From NCBI GenBank assembly GCA_026874595.1, contig CM049320.1, forward strand, positions 46,452,714 to 46,516,713: DNA of 64,000 nt. The letters are read 5' to 3'. Shown in pieces: positions 44,289-53,404 of this stretch. The translations under genes were made by a program, and so were the position numbers. The notes beneath the pieces are model-generated. The model made no database searches and was not told where the DNA came from. It saw nothing but the letters and a program-made list of their open reading frames with translations. Origin of the DNA: Sipunculus nudus (lineage: Eukaryota > Annelida > Sipuncula > Golfingiida > Sipunculidae). Each line of letters begins with the position of its first letter. Position 1 is the stretch's first letter.

Positions 44289-44325
<37 letters not shown>

Positions 44326-46253
44326 CATGTAAATGTATATTAACATACATGTATACCTACGTGAATGTATCAATCAGGGTGTGCCAAGAAATATGAGGAA
44401 AATTGTTTATAGTGCCATATGTGTCCACCAAATAAGACCGATGCAGAAAGAATCCTGCATCTGCGACATTAAAAATTAAATCAAATCCCTCGTTGTCACA
44501 AGACCTGTCTTTCATCAAGATTTATTACACTGAAGCTATACAAGACAGACAAAAAAAAGAAAAGAAAAAGAGGTGATAACATAACCTCTTTGAAAATGTA
44601 TACGGGCTTTTTGTAAGTGCTATAATCCAGTGAGGGCCGGAAACCTAGACGGACAAACCAGGTATATTTTATAGCTGTCATTTTGGACAGCTATGTTTTC
44701 ATAAAATGGCGAAGCCCATTGTTTAACTAGCAATTTTGCATAAACAAAATATACATCTTTTTAGCAATGCAAAAAAATAAAAATATTAATTAAAGTGGAT
44801 AGTTAGGTAAACCTTCATTTTATTATTTAGATAAAAAAATATTTAAAAAATATTTGTGTCATAATTTATAATATTACCACATATACTTACCGATACATGT
44901 ATACATGACCCATTCTTTATTCAGCATACTTGATTCACATAAATAAGACAACATACGTTTTGAAAAATAACCTTTTTCTTTGAGTTAATATTTATACAAC
45001 TTGGTTATTTTTTTGTGATGATGTAAATCATTTTGGGTTTGTATTAGGCCTATCTTAAACTATGAATCTGATTAATACAGATCCTTATGAGATTGGTCAA
45101 ATATGAAATGTTGTTTAAATTCTGAGGCTGCAAATTCATTTATTAATCATCAGATGTACAGTCTCCATGGCGTGAAATTGTTGAATTTACCCTTGTCGTG
45201 AAATCAACTGATAGGTGACCCGATCCTGACAGCTGGGAAAAATAAACCAATAGCATTCTTCACATGATTGGTATAAGGCGAGGGACTAGACAATTAATTC
45301 ACTGAACATGTCTAGTGCCCATTTTTTAATGACATGTGGACGCCATACACTATATAGCCTAACACAGAGAAAAGTTGAGATAACTATTTAGAATAAGTTA
45401 TTTAAGTTATATATATGTGTGTGTGTGGCGATAAATTTGTTTTGTTACACATAACATAAACATATATTGTGAAATTATTTAAAATATTAATAATATCTAA
45501 TTGTTAAGTCGACAGCGTCATTCCGATTTGTGTGCTTTCTGCAATTAATTATGGTCATCCTGAATTAATAATATATTTCATGATTGTTTTTGATGAAATA
45601 CTAAATAAAAATATTTCCATGCTACCATCTTTAGATGTTCATAATATCAGCAGTCGTCCTTCAGTTGAATTTATAATTAAACAGATATATGCCCCAATGA
45701 TGTGTTTCAAGAGTAGAAAAAATTCAGTTCAGTGGAAGAAGAGGTTGAATGTAACGACACTGATTCCACTATGTTTTGTGGAGGCAAAAGACCAGGCAAC
45801 GCCCACCAAAACACGTGCAGTATGTTATTGTTTACATTGGGGGTGTCCTGTCACGTGACCCCCCAACTGCCATTTCAAACCTATGCAATCTGACAGTCCG
45901 CCTCGGCACTAGAACTGGGAATATCTAAAAAAATACTTGATTTTATCACTTTAAAAATGAGAACAATAATATTTGATGCATCAATAAGGCATACGTTTTG
46001 TCTGAGAGAGAAACTCGCTCGACTAAACTAAAATTATCCAGTCTTTCCTAGCCGGGGGCGATCGGTGATCGGCACTGACAGCTGGCCGGCTGGTGAGCGA
46101 CATCGTCAGATATTGGAGAAAATATATAACGTATGATCATTTTAATGGTCACATTAGATTCCTTGAGTTAAAATGCGTATGTCAGACAAATATTATGCTG
46201 AATAATGACCTAGAATTCAAGCATGATGACTTTTTTCATGATTTCGGGCGATG
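43081..46253. other. Intergenic stretch
   Basis: No recognisable gene. A (TA)n tract lies at 44266-44326. Open frames of up to 108 codons (for example 45532-45858) show no family motifs. CpG-containing text near 43440-43530 and 46040-46080 stands out from the AT-rich background. Confidence 0.35.
44266..44326. repeat. (TA)n microsatellite
   Basis: Interrupted TA repeat of about 60 bp. Confidence 0.9.
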
Positions 46254-46262
46254 CGTCTTGAC

Positions 46263-47104
46263 TTGCCTTGGTGCAAGGCTGAGAATTACACACCAGGTGA
46301 CCCGGGCTCCATACTCAGCCTTGAGAATGTTCTTACGAAATATCGTAGCGGTCCTTCTGATGTATCAGAAGGAAAGAATAAAAGAGTAATTAAGAATAAG
46401 ATGCAGCTTAAACTATGTTCACTCTACCTATATATCCTTTATATATCAGTTTCCATACATGTGGAGTCTCCTGTTTATGTTATATATGATATAACAGCAT
46501 TTTATCATGAAGAGAAGAGCAGAAGACCATCACTGACACAGCCATGTTGCTGAGGCATGAACTCTGGTCACCCATGACCTGACCTGTGACCTGACCTCTG
46601 GTGTACCAGAGTAATTTATTGCTAATAAATCTATTTAAAAAATCTTATTTCATGAATAATACTTATGAGTAAATGATAATATATGGCTTCAATAAGTCCT
46701 TTATAAGTTTATGGCTATATCATTAAATGCTTTAACAAATTTGCCTATGGAAGTTATGGAAATAATATTTACTATAATTTATTTGGAACAATAATCAGAG
46801 GACAACTTTTCTCATATCAATAAGGTCAAGGACAGGGTCATGTGACAAAAGATAAACATGACCGCATGGCAGGCTAAAAAAAAAACCACAGGAGTTGAAA
46901 TCTTAACAATTTCCTTATGAGGGCACTTCTACATAATTTATTTTTACTCCAGAACAGTTTATTAGCCATTATTGGTAAGAAATTTGCTAAATTGCCTCCA
47001 TTTTCTCTGTTTATTTTGCAAATATCCCAATATACCCCTGCTACGCTTTTCCATAAGAGGATCCCCATAACTGAAATCTCATTTCAGTTATGAACCCATA
47101 ACAA
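46263..47104 (+). mobile_element. Hairpin-ended 842-bp element, solitary copy
   Basis: 842 bp, flanked by the perfect 9-bp duplication CGTCTTGAC (46254-46262 and 47105-47113). Left end: TT then hairpin GCCTTG-gtg-CAAGGC (46265-46279). Right end: hairpin GTTATG-aacc-CATAAC (47087-47102) then AA, overlapping by three bases with AACTGAAAT-ctc-ATTTCAGTT (47069-47089). Internal hairpins: TACGA-aata-TCGTA (46334-46347), CCTTCTGATGTATCAGAAGG (46353-46372), CTCTGGT-gt-ACCAGAG (46596-46611). There is no true terminal inverted repeat beyond TTGnnnTGG. No transposase. Nearly identical to the nested copy at 4630-5471. Confidence 0.9.
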
Positions 47105-47113
47105 CGTCTTGAC

Positions 47114-47499
47114 AGGTATTTAAATTTCAATGACTGACAGCTACGCCATCTTGCGGCCCCTTTTATACTCCGGGTGGGTCTTTAATCTCTTGAGGAACAA
47201 CGCATTTAACGAATAACAACTTTTATTCGCAGCACTTAACTACATTGCAACATGATCACTGTGATATGGACTGATCTGAGTGGCCCCCATCCGGTGTCAC
47301 GTATTAAATGATTACTGAAAAAGTTCCCCGGAATATGTGGCAGACACGGCTATATGTCGTCACAACACAAAACCATCCCCCTACATTTGCAATTCTTTTA
47401 CGGCAAAATGTAACACACAAACACAAATTAACTAAAGCTCTTCAATAAGTCTCCTAGACGGATTTTTGTCCCTTAAACTTCTCCAACCCAAAGGGGTCT
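47114..47499. other. Region beyond the integrase tail, possible LTR
   Basis: On the minus strand a TATA-like GTATAAAAGGGG (near 47163-47174) and AATAAA (near 47214) occur after the polypurine-like tract, in the reverse of the usual U3-R order for an intact LTR. No match to the 52.9-53.3 kb side was found. Unresolved. Confidence 0.25.
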
Positions 47500-47960
47500 G
47501 CGGTGGGGCCTCTTAACTGCCCTCTTGGGATGTTCCAATTATACCTCATGTTGGTTATTGTTTGCATCTTGCTGCGGCATGGTTACTGGATAACACTTTC
47601 GTAGGAAGCGGCGATTGCGGCGCCACACGCGACCACTGGCGAGCTTTACCAAATAATCTCGGTTTTCCCTACCTGCACTATTATGCCTTGTCGGTCCCAC
47701 TGTCGAGTAACATGACTTTGAATTAAGACTTTGGTACCTATATGAAAAGGACTCGGAGGTTTCGCTGAAGCATTATAGTGTTCAGCCATCTTGGTCTTAA
47801 GATGAGCTGTTTTTTCGTATACAAGCTTGGTAGCGCTTTGCCACTCTGGTGCAAATGCGCGTTTATGGACAGGTAGAGCGTTTTTGTGCTCAGAAAATCC
47901 AATCTCTACTACTTTTGTTAAATCACGATACTCATCGTTGCTTTCTGCTGCCTGCTATAT
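47500..47960 (-). pseudogene. Gypsy-like integrase C-terminal part
   Basis: Minus strand: EYRDLTKVVEIGF (linker after RNase H), then HKRAFAPEWQ, KTAHLKTKMAEHYNASAK, FHIGTKVLIQSHVTRQWDRQG and, after a frameshift, RDYLVKLASGRVWRRNRRFLRK. This is the GPY/F-type tail. The HHCC finger and DDE core that belong between the first two blocks are deleted near 47890. Confidence 0.7.
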
Positions 47961-48049
47961 CTCCTCCAATCGAAGGTCATCATCATCAGACTGGCGAGCA
48001 GATTTGAGTACCTGGAGATGGATTTCCCGTTCTTGCTCACCAACTTCAT

Positions 48050-48546
48050 CATCAGGGCCTGGATCAGACACTTGTGACCTAGATAACACGTCATGGACAT
48101 CGTGGTCCTTTCCACGCTGCTATGTAGCTGTAAACTTGTAGTTTAGCAAGTGCATACGTAGTCGTTTAAGACGAGGATTCTCAATTTTATCCAACTGATT
48201 TTGGCTAATAGCGGGCGATGGTCCGTCACGATTTCGAAATTGGATAGCCCATCCAGAAAGATGTGACATTTCTTCACAGCCCACACAAAGCCTAACAGTT
48301 CAATCTCTATCGTAGCATAATGCGACTCTGTCTCAGCCAGGAATCGTGAACCTGCTTGAATCATGCGCCAGGTGCCATCATCTCGCTGTTGCTTGAGTAC
48401 AAAGCCTAAACCTTTAAGACGACTAGCATCTGTGTGGAGTGATGTCGGCTTTGACGGATCATAATATGCGCGTAAACGTGTATCTGTCAGAGCAGTTTTT
48501 TACGTCTTCAAACGCTTAATTATGTATATCATCCCACTGAAACTGG
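48050..48546 (-). pseudogene. Gypsy-like RNase H domain
   Basis: Minus strand from 48546: FQWDD next to the HINE-A3 border, PSKPTSLHTDASRLKGLGFVL (catalytic Asp in HTDAS), SRFLAETESHYATIEIELLGFVWAVKK (Glu in IEIELL), NFEIVTDHRPLL (Asp in TDH), then in another frame NPRLKRLRMHLLNYKF and GKDHDVHDVLSR. All RNase H landmarks are present, but the frame shifts near 48190 and has a stop near 48120. Confidence 0.75.
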
Positions 48547-50962
48547 TTTTTAGCGAACCTGTGAGCTTATGCGAAGGTGCGGCGTCGTGCGTCGTGCGTC
48601 GTCTGTACGTTAACCATAGCTATCTCAAAAACGGCAGGAGCTAGCATCACCAATTTTTTTTTTTTTGCAAATAATCAGTCATCGAAAAAACTATATCGGA
48701 TTTTGTTTATTTTTTTTCTAACTGCATTTTCTTAGATTTTATTTGGAAAAAATGCTAAAAAAGCTTTAAAAATCTTTCTCCAAAACCGTCCAGCCAATTT
48801 GTCCAATATTTCACAGATATGATCCCTTGAACAATCTTTCTCAAGTTTGTTCGAATGGTTCCAGTTCGGAGATTTTTGGCCGAGTTACAGGAGGTTGAAC
48901 TTTGTTAACTGTGCAAAAAAGCATATTAAAATTTAAATCTCAGAAACGGCTGTAGCTATCATCACCAAATTTTATGCCAATGTTGGTCACATTGGTCATA
49001 TCTGAAATCGAGGAATTGGTGGCGCCACCTGCATCAGCTTTTTTGTACAGGGTCATCAGTGCCTGTATCACACTGAGGGCTACAAAAAACTTCTTCTCTG
49101 AAACCATATGGCCAAAATGTTTAATATCGCTCAGAAATGATCCTAGGGTAGTGCTTTCTGATGTTTGTTCAAATGGTCTCTTTTCAGTGACTTTTGGCTA
49201 AGTTATGGGAAGCTGAATTTAGTCATATGCCATAACAGCCCATTTTAGCACAGTGGCTACAAAGATCTTCTTCTCAAAAACCACTGGGCCAAATTCTTAA
49301 ATCTCACACATTAATTATCCTTAGATGTTGATAATACAAGTTTGTTCAAATGGTTTCGGTTCAGTGCTTTTTGGCTGAGTTACGGGAAGCTGAACTTAGC
49401 CAGTTTACTGTATCGTCCTATATGAGTTATAAACCTGCGAAACATTTTTCGACTGATGCCACTGAAGCCGGTTTGTTAAACATTTTACAAGAATAATCCC
49501 TACAATAATTCTTATAATAATTGTCATTAATGGTTCCACATGAATGATTTTTGGCTGAATTATGGAGATTGAATTGAGTCATTTTACCATATATGTAAGC
49601 TGTGTGATGCTGTACATCTAGCCTGGCACCAGTTTATCAGCATCTTTTACATCATGCCACTAGACTTTTAGATTTCAGGTTATCTTTGGTTTATATTGAC
49701 AAGAAAGATTTTTTAAAAGCTTTTATAAAATTTAGATTTATGATTTAAGTTATTCATCATACCAGACAATGTTACAATCATGGATATTCAGCTCTCTGTG
49801 GCTATATAAAGGCAACTGTATGTGGATTATAAATTATCGGTATATCTACTCAACTTAATTCAAGAATTTGCCATCAATGACATATATCTGTATTTTAATT
49901 TTGCATTCAGTATGCATCCGTAATAATTTTACATATATTCCTGATTTCTTTTTATAAAAAGTCAGCTGAAGAGCATTTTGTATTGGGAAAATAAATTTCA
50001 AAGTTATTTCAAGTAGGGACCACTTTTGTGTTCAGATGGCAGCACTTGGTTTACCGTTGGCAGATTGCCAGTGCCTTGATGTTGGCCACTAGCCAAGATG
50101 ATGTCAGCTTTATAAATAGTTTTGGCACAGTGCCAGGATTGGAAGAAGTGCAGCCAGGTAAAGGTCAAGAGTTCACTCAGTGCAGTAGCTGCATTCTATT
50201 TATAGCTTTGTCAGACTGCTCACTGCATCACATTTGGCACCAAAGTTCAGCCTGAATCTATTTATAGCTTTGGCAGACTGACAACTGTGTCAGATTATGC
50301 AACAGGTCAAGAGTTCACTCAGTGCAGCCAGGTACAGGTCAAAAGTTCACTCAGTCTAGCCAGGTGCAGGTCAAGAGTTCACTCAGTGCAGTAGCTTGAG
50401 GCAGCAATTTGTCACAGGTCACTCGGGGCAACTGCCTTTCTCACCTAAGCCTGCTCAGCCCCATGCATCAGACTTCAGGTAAGTTTGATGTATGGGCCTG
50501 ATATTTTGACCTGTCTATTTCTCTTTGGTGGCTTTCTCGTTTACAAGACAGGTGTCGCCACCTACAATTATTTTTGCACAGTGTATGTGCCTGCTTATTT
50601 CTACAGAGGAATTTGATATATCAGCCTGAAATTGGGCATATTTATACATGTCGAATAGCTTTGTCTTATATTAGACTGGTGGTGCCACCTACAGTAATTT
50701 TTGCACAGTGTGTGTCCCTGCTTATTTCACAGGAGGGGTTTGATATATCAGTCTGAAATTGGGCATATGTATATATCTCTGATAGCTTCGTTGTATACAA
50801 GACTGATGGTGCCAGAAAAATCATTTTTGTTTTGTGTGCAACCATGCCAGAATTTCAGCAGTAATGTTTGTGTAATTGTTTTTTATTCAAAATGTTTAGT
50901 ACTTGCATTGTTCATATACATGAGAAGTAATGGTCCAGCATTGAAGCATTGTAGGCCTTGTT
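48547..50962 (+). mobile_element. HINE-A3: family A Helentron-like element in Gypsy pol
   Basis: TTTTTAGCGAACCTGTGAGC start (GCGAACCTGTG at 48553-48563), collinear with A1 and A2, one perfect GGTGGCGCCACC at 49018-49029, end GTAGGCCTTGTT. A short deletion removed the 3' subterminal repeat and half of the terminal hairpin (GAAGCATT joins GTAGGCC near 50950), so this copy would not be mobile. It separates Gypsy RT-connection from RNase H, and no target duplication beyond T/GTTTT is needed to rejoin them. Confidence 0.8.
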
Positions 50963-51289
50963 GTTTTGAGAAGTGGTCTTAGAGGTCCCATTGCAGATGC
51001 AATTACATTTATGAACTCAGCGAGCTGATTGGCTAAACCGAAAATACTTATTCATTTTTGACAAGTCTACACAAAGACGTATGTCCTCAGAATTCTTTTT
51101 CGGGACAATAACAATCGGCGCACACCATGGAGTAGAGTATGTCACAGGTGGGATGATGCCATTTTCCAACATTCTATCGAGCTCTGATTTCAATTTATCA
51201 CGGTATGGGTAGGCAATAGCACGTGGGGCCTTCACGCAGAATGGAACAGCATCACCCTCTAGCTCTATTCGAAATTCCTCACCTGGCAT
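50963..51289 (-). pseudogene. Gypsy-like RT, N-terminal part and a short RT-connection piece
   Basis: RDKLKSELDRMLENGIIPPV, STPWCAPIVIVPKKNSEDIR and LCVDLSKMNKY are RT fingers motifs. In another frame, close to 51000, ANQLAEFINVIASAMGPLRPLL corresponds to the segment after the RT palm, so the palm with YxDD is deleted. HINE-A3 begins immediately beyond. Confidence 0.7.
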
Positions 51290-51337
51290 GGCTCGGAGGT
51301 TTCCATCTTATATTTCCGGAAATTCATGTATAAGGTC

Positions 51338-51730
51338 CTAAGCTGTGACGTCATCACTACTTTGCGGGGTCTTAACACTCTTAGGTTTGGTGGTATTAGA
51401 GTTAATGTGCTGAGTAGGATAATCTGATGGCAGAAAACCTAATTTCTGGGCTGTATACCATGATAAGAGGACCCCTTGAGCACCTTTAATCACATGGACT
51501 GTGTCCAAGACCGTAAGATCACCGCAAGTAATGTCTGAATCAAACTCACCTAAAGACTTGATGTTATGATTATCTGCTCCCTTTAAGCTTGTAGAGGGGG
51601 CACGAAGATTATCAGGGTCAGTCCCCATTGCTGCAAGGTCCTGACGGCCACAAACAGTTGCCTCTGAACCACTGTCAGGTGTAGCATAAAGCTTTGCTCC
51701 ATTAGCAATGTCAACACCTATACTGACCAC
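51338..51730 (-). pseudogene. Gypsy-like aspartic protease
   Basis: About 130 codons. ATPDSGSEATVCG near residues 15-27 is the retropepsin active-site loop (Asp-Ser-Gly), and VHVIKGAQGVLLSWYTAQKLGFL near residues 77-100 corresponds to the I..a.gilLG...l..L flap end. Follows gag directly and precedes RT, the normal order. Confidence 0.65.
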
Positions 51731-51772
51731 GACTGTTGGGGCCGGTTTATCCCCTATGCGAGCGATAATAAA

Positions 51773-52117
51773 TCAAGAAGATGAGTTTTTTCCCTGCTTT
51801 TTGTTAGCTTCCCGCCTTCTGTCACTTTTGGCCGGACAGTGTCTGGACTTGGCCCAGTGGCCCTTTTTTCCACATGCAGCACATGTGGATCCACGATCTG
51901 GGCTTGTTTCATGTTCACCATGGTTTTTTGTGCATTTGGAACAAGTGAATCGTTTAGGTTTGTCATTGTTAGGTTTCTGTTTCCCAGTTATGGGTCTATA
52001 AGAATCCTTCTGACGTTTCCTATATTTAGATATAGCTTGAGCGCCCATTGGCACATCACCTTTAATCTCATCCCTATACCGTTTTGCTGCTTCTTCGGCA
52101 CGATAAATGTCTATTGC
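51773..52117 (-). pseudogene. Gypsy-like gag C-terminus with zinc-binding motif
   Basis: Continues the gag frame. FTCSKCTKNHGEH is followed by CAACGKKGHWAKSRHC, a CCHC-like knuckle with C-x2-C-x4-H-x6-C spacing, then a Lys/Arg-rich tail. The family role is packaging of genomic RNA. Confidence 0.65.
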
Positions 52118-52594
52118 TTAAAACCAGGTGAGATCCTTTTCCACTAACAAACGTTCGACAATATCGCCTTCACTCAGGCCAACAACACTGCGGTCACGAA
52201 CTAATGTCTCTTGACATAGTTCGCAAAAATCACAGGTCTTCGCTAATTCCCCCAAGATCTGTGAGAAACTCGTCAAAAGTTCACTTTGTTGCTGATTTCT
52301 CAGATTAAAGTTCCTAGGCCCCATAACAATTTTTATCTGTCCATGTGCGTGGATTTTGAGTGCCTTTATAATCGCTTTGGGCTTGTTGCAATCGGCCTCT
52401 GGGAGGCTCAAGTTCATTACCAATTTAAGTGTATCATCACTCAAACAAGACCTGGGAATCGCCATCTGAAACTCCGGGTCTTTATCATGGAGAGCAGTAA
52501 GTTTGACGAAATCGTCCCATGTATACTCCCATAGCGTAAAAGTTTCACCTCTGTCGACTGACAGATCTAGCTTATCGGGCATTACAGCGGACAA
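52118..52594 (-). pseudogene. Gypsy-like gag, N-terminal part
   Basis: A 158-codon minus-strand frame with DDFVKLTALHDKDPEF, DTLKLVMNLSLPEAD, ELCQETLVRDRSVVGL and ERLLVEKDLTWF. FCELCQETLVRDRSVVGL resembles the capsid segment of Gypsy Gag proteins (L..L..Q.F.RDR.V.GI). A TAA stop at the end is followed in frame by AIDIYRAEEAAKRYRDEI, so a single nonsense change separates it from the zinc-knuckle part. Confidence 0.65.
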
Positions 52595-52910
52595 GGATAA
52601 TTTAAGTTCTGCGGCCAGGGCCTTCCTGGTCCCCTAAATAAACTGAAGAAGGAAAAATAAAGGATTTTCAGAGCGGACCAGTCACTTTTCATGCTAGTTA
52701 AAACTTAATAGAGACATTGCTGTATTATGTTCTGGGATCAGGGTAGGCACATGTATGAGCTCGTAGGCCGCCTTGCAAAATTGCCAAATCACTCTGACTA
52801 AAGACAAAATCTATTGAGACTGGAGTTTACTCAACCAACCAAATTTGACCGACAAATCACACCAAAAGGATTAGAAATTGTACAAGTTACTCACCCATTT
52901 TTTTCCTGTG

Positions 52911-52930
52911 ATCCCAGACGAAGGCCCCCA
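52911..52930 (-). other. Candidate primer binding site (tRNA-Pro type)
   Basis: Minus strand reads TGGGGGCCTTCGTCTGGGAT, close to the complement of a tRNA-Pro 3' end (TGGGGGCTCGTCCGGGAT) with one extra base and one or two mismatches. Its position upstream of gag is right for an LTR element. Confidence 0.45.
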
Positions 52931-53254
52931 CATCATCATATCCGCTGTAGCTGATATGTACGTTTGTAAATGTGGTTATGGATGATTATGATGTGAGGAT
53001 TTAATACGACGTGTATTAAACCTCTATGGCTCGCTGTCCAAGGTTTTGCTGTTTTTTGAGTGAATTTGCTTGTGTGTGTTGCTGAATGAAAACACAACCG
53101 CTGGTTATAGTTAATGATAACAAAAAGGCTTTTTTAGCACTGAGGTTTACACACTTGTTCTCTGTGTTTCCGGACTTTCTTCGGGCTTCTCGAATTAGGT
53201 TCTTGTACTATCCTACTACACTAACACTAGAACTCTAGGTCCCCTCTGGGGATT

Positions 53255-53343
53255 ACCTCCATTTCCCCAATATCTGTCATTTTCCCCTTCAATGTGTCTA
53301 TATATCACCTTATCAAAATGTAGAGGGTTGGGGAAATGGAGGT
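53255..53343. repeat. 15-bp inverted repeat left of the satellite
   Basis: ACCTCCATTTCCCCA (53255-53269) and TGGGGAAATGGAGGT (53329-53343), perfect, with a 59-bp spacer, about 60 bp outside the array. Confidence 0.75.
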
Positions 53344-53404
53344 TTACCAATGTGCTGCCTGGCCTAAAAACCCTCTACCCTTCCAGACAGCCTCTCCCCA
53401 TGCC

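Larger units (their letters stand above)
47380..52930 (-). mobile_element. Gypsy-like LTR retrotransposon remnant, split by HINE-A3
   Basis: In minus-strand order: candidate tRNA-Pro primer site (52911-52930), gag, zinc-knuckle region, aspartic protease, start of RT, RNase H and the C-terminal end of integrase. The RT palm with its YxDD box and the integrase zinc finger plus catalytic core are deleted. HINE-A3 occupies 48547-50962. TGTAGGGGGATGG near 47385 could be the polypurine tract. LTR borders were not identified. Confidence 0.75.
52595..53404. other. Gypsy leader/LTR area and junction with the satellite
   Basis: No gene. Contains the primer-site candidate and an inverted repeat. CCCTCTACCCTTCCAGACAG near 53380-53400 resembles a segment later found inside special satellite monomers. 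Confidence 0.4.

Noticed and set aside
45532-45858. 108-codon open frame
   Set aside because: No motif, AT-rich composition, no supporting neighbours.
47114-47390. 3' LTR of the minus-strand Gypsy element
   Set aside because: TATA-like and polyadenylation-like words exist, but in the wrong order and without a matching sequence at the other end.
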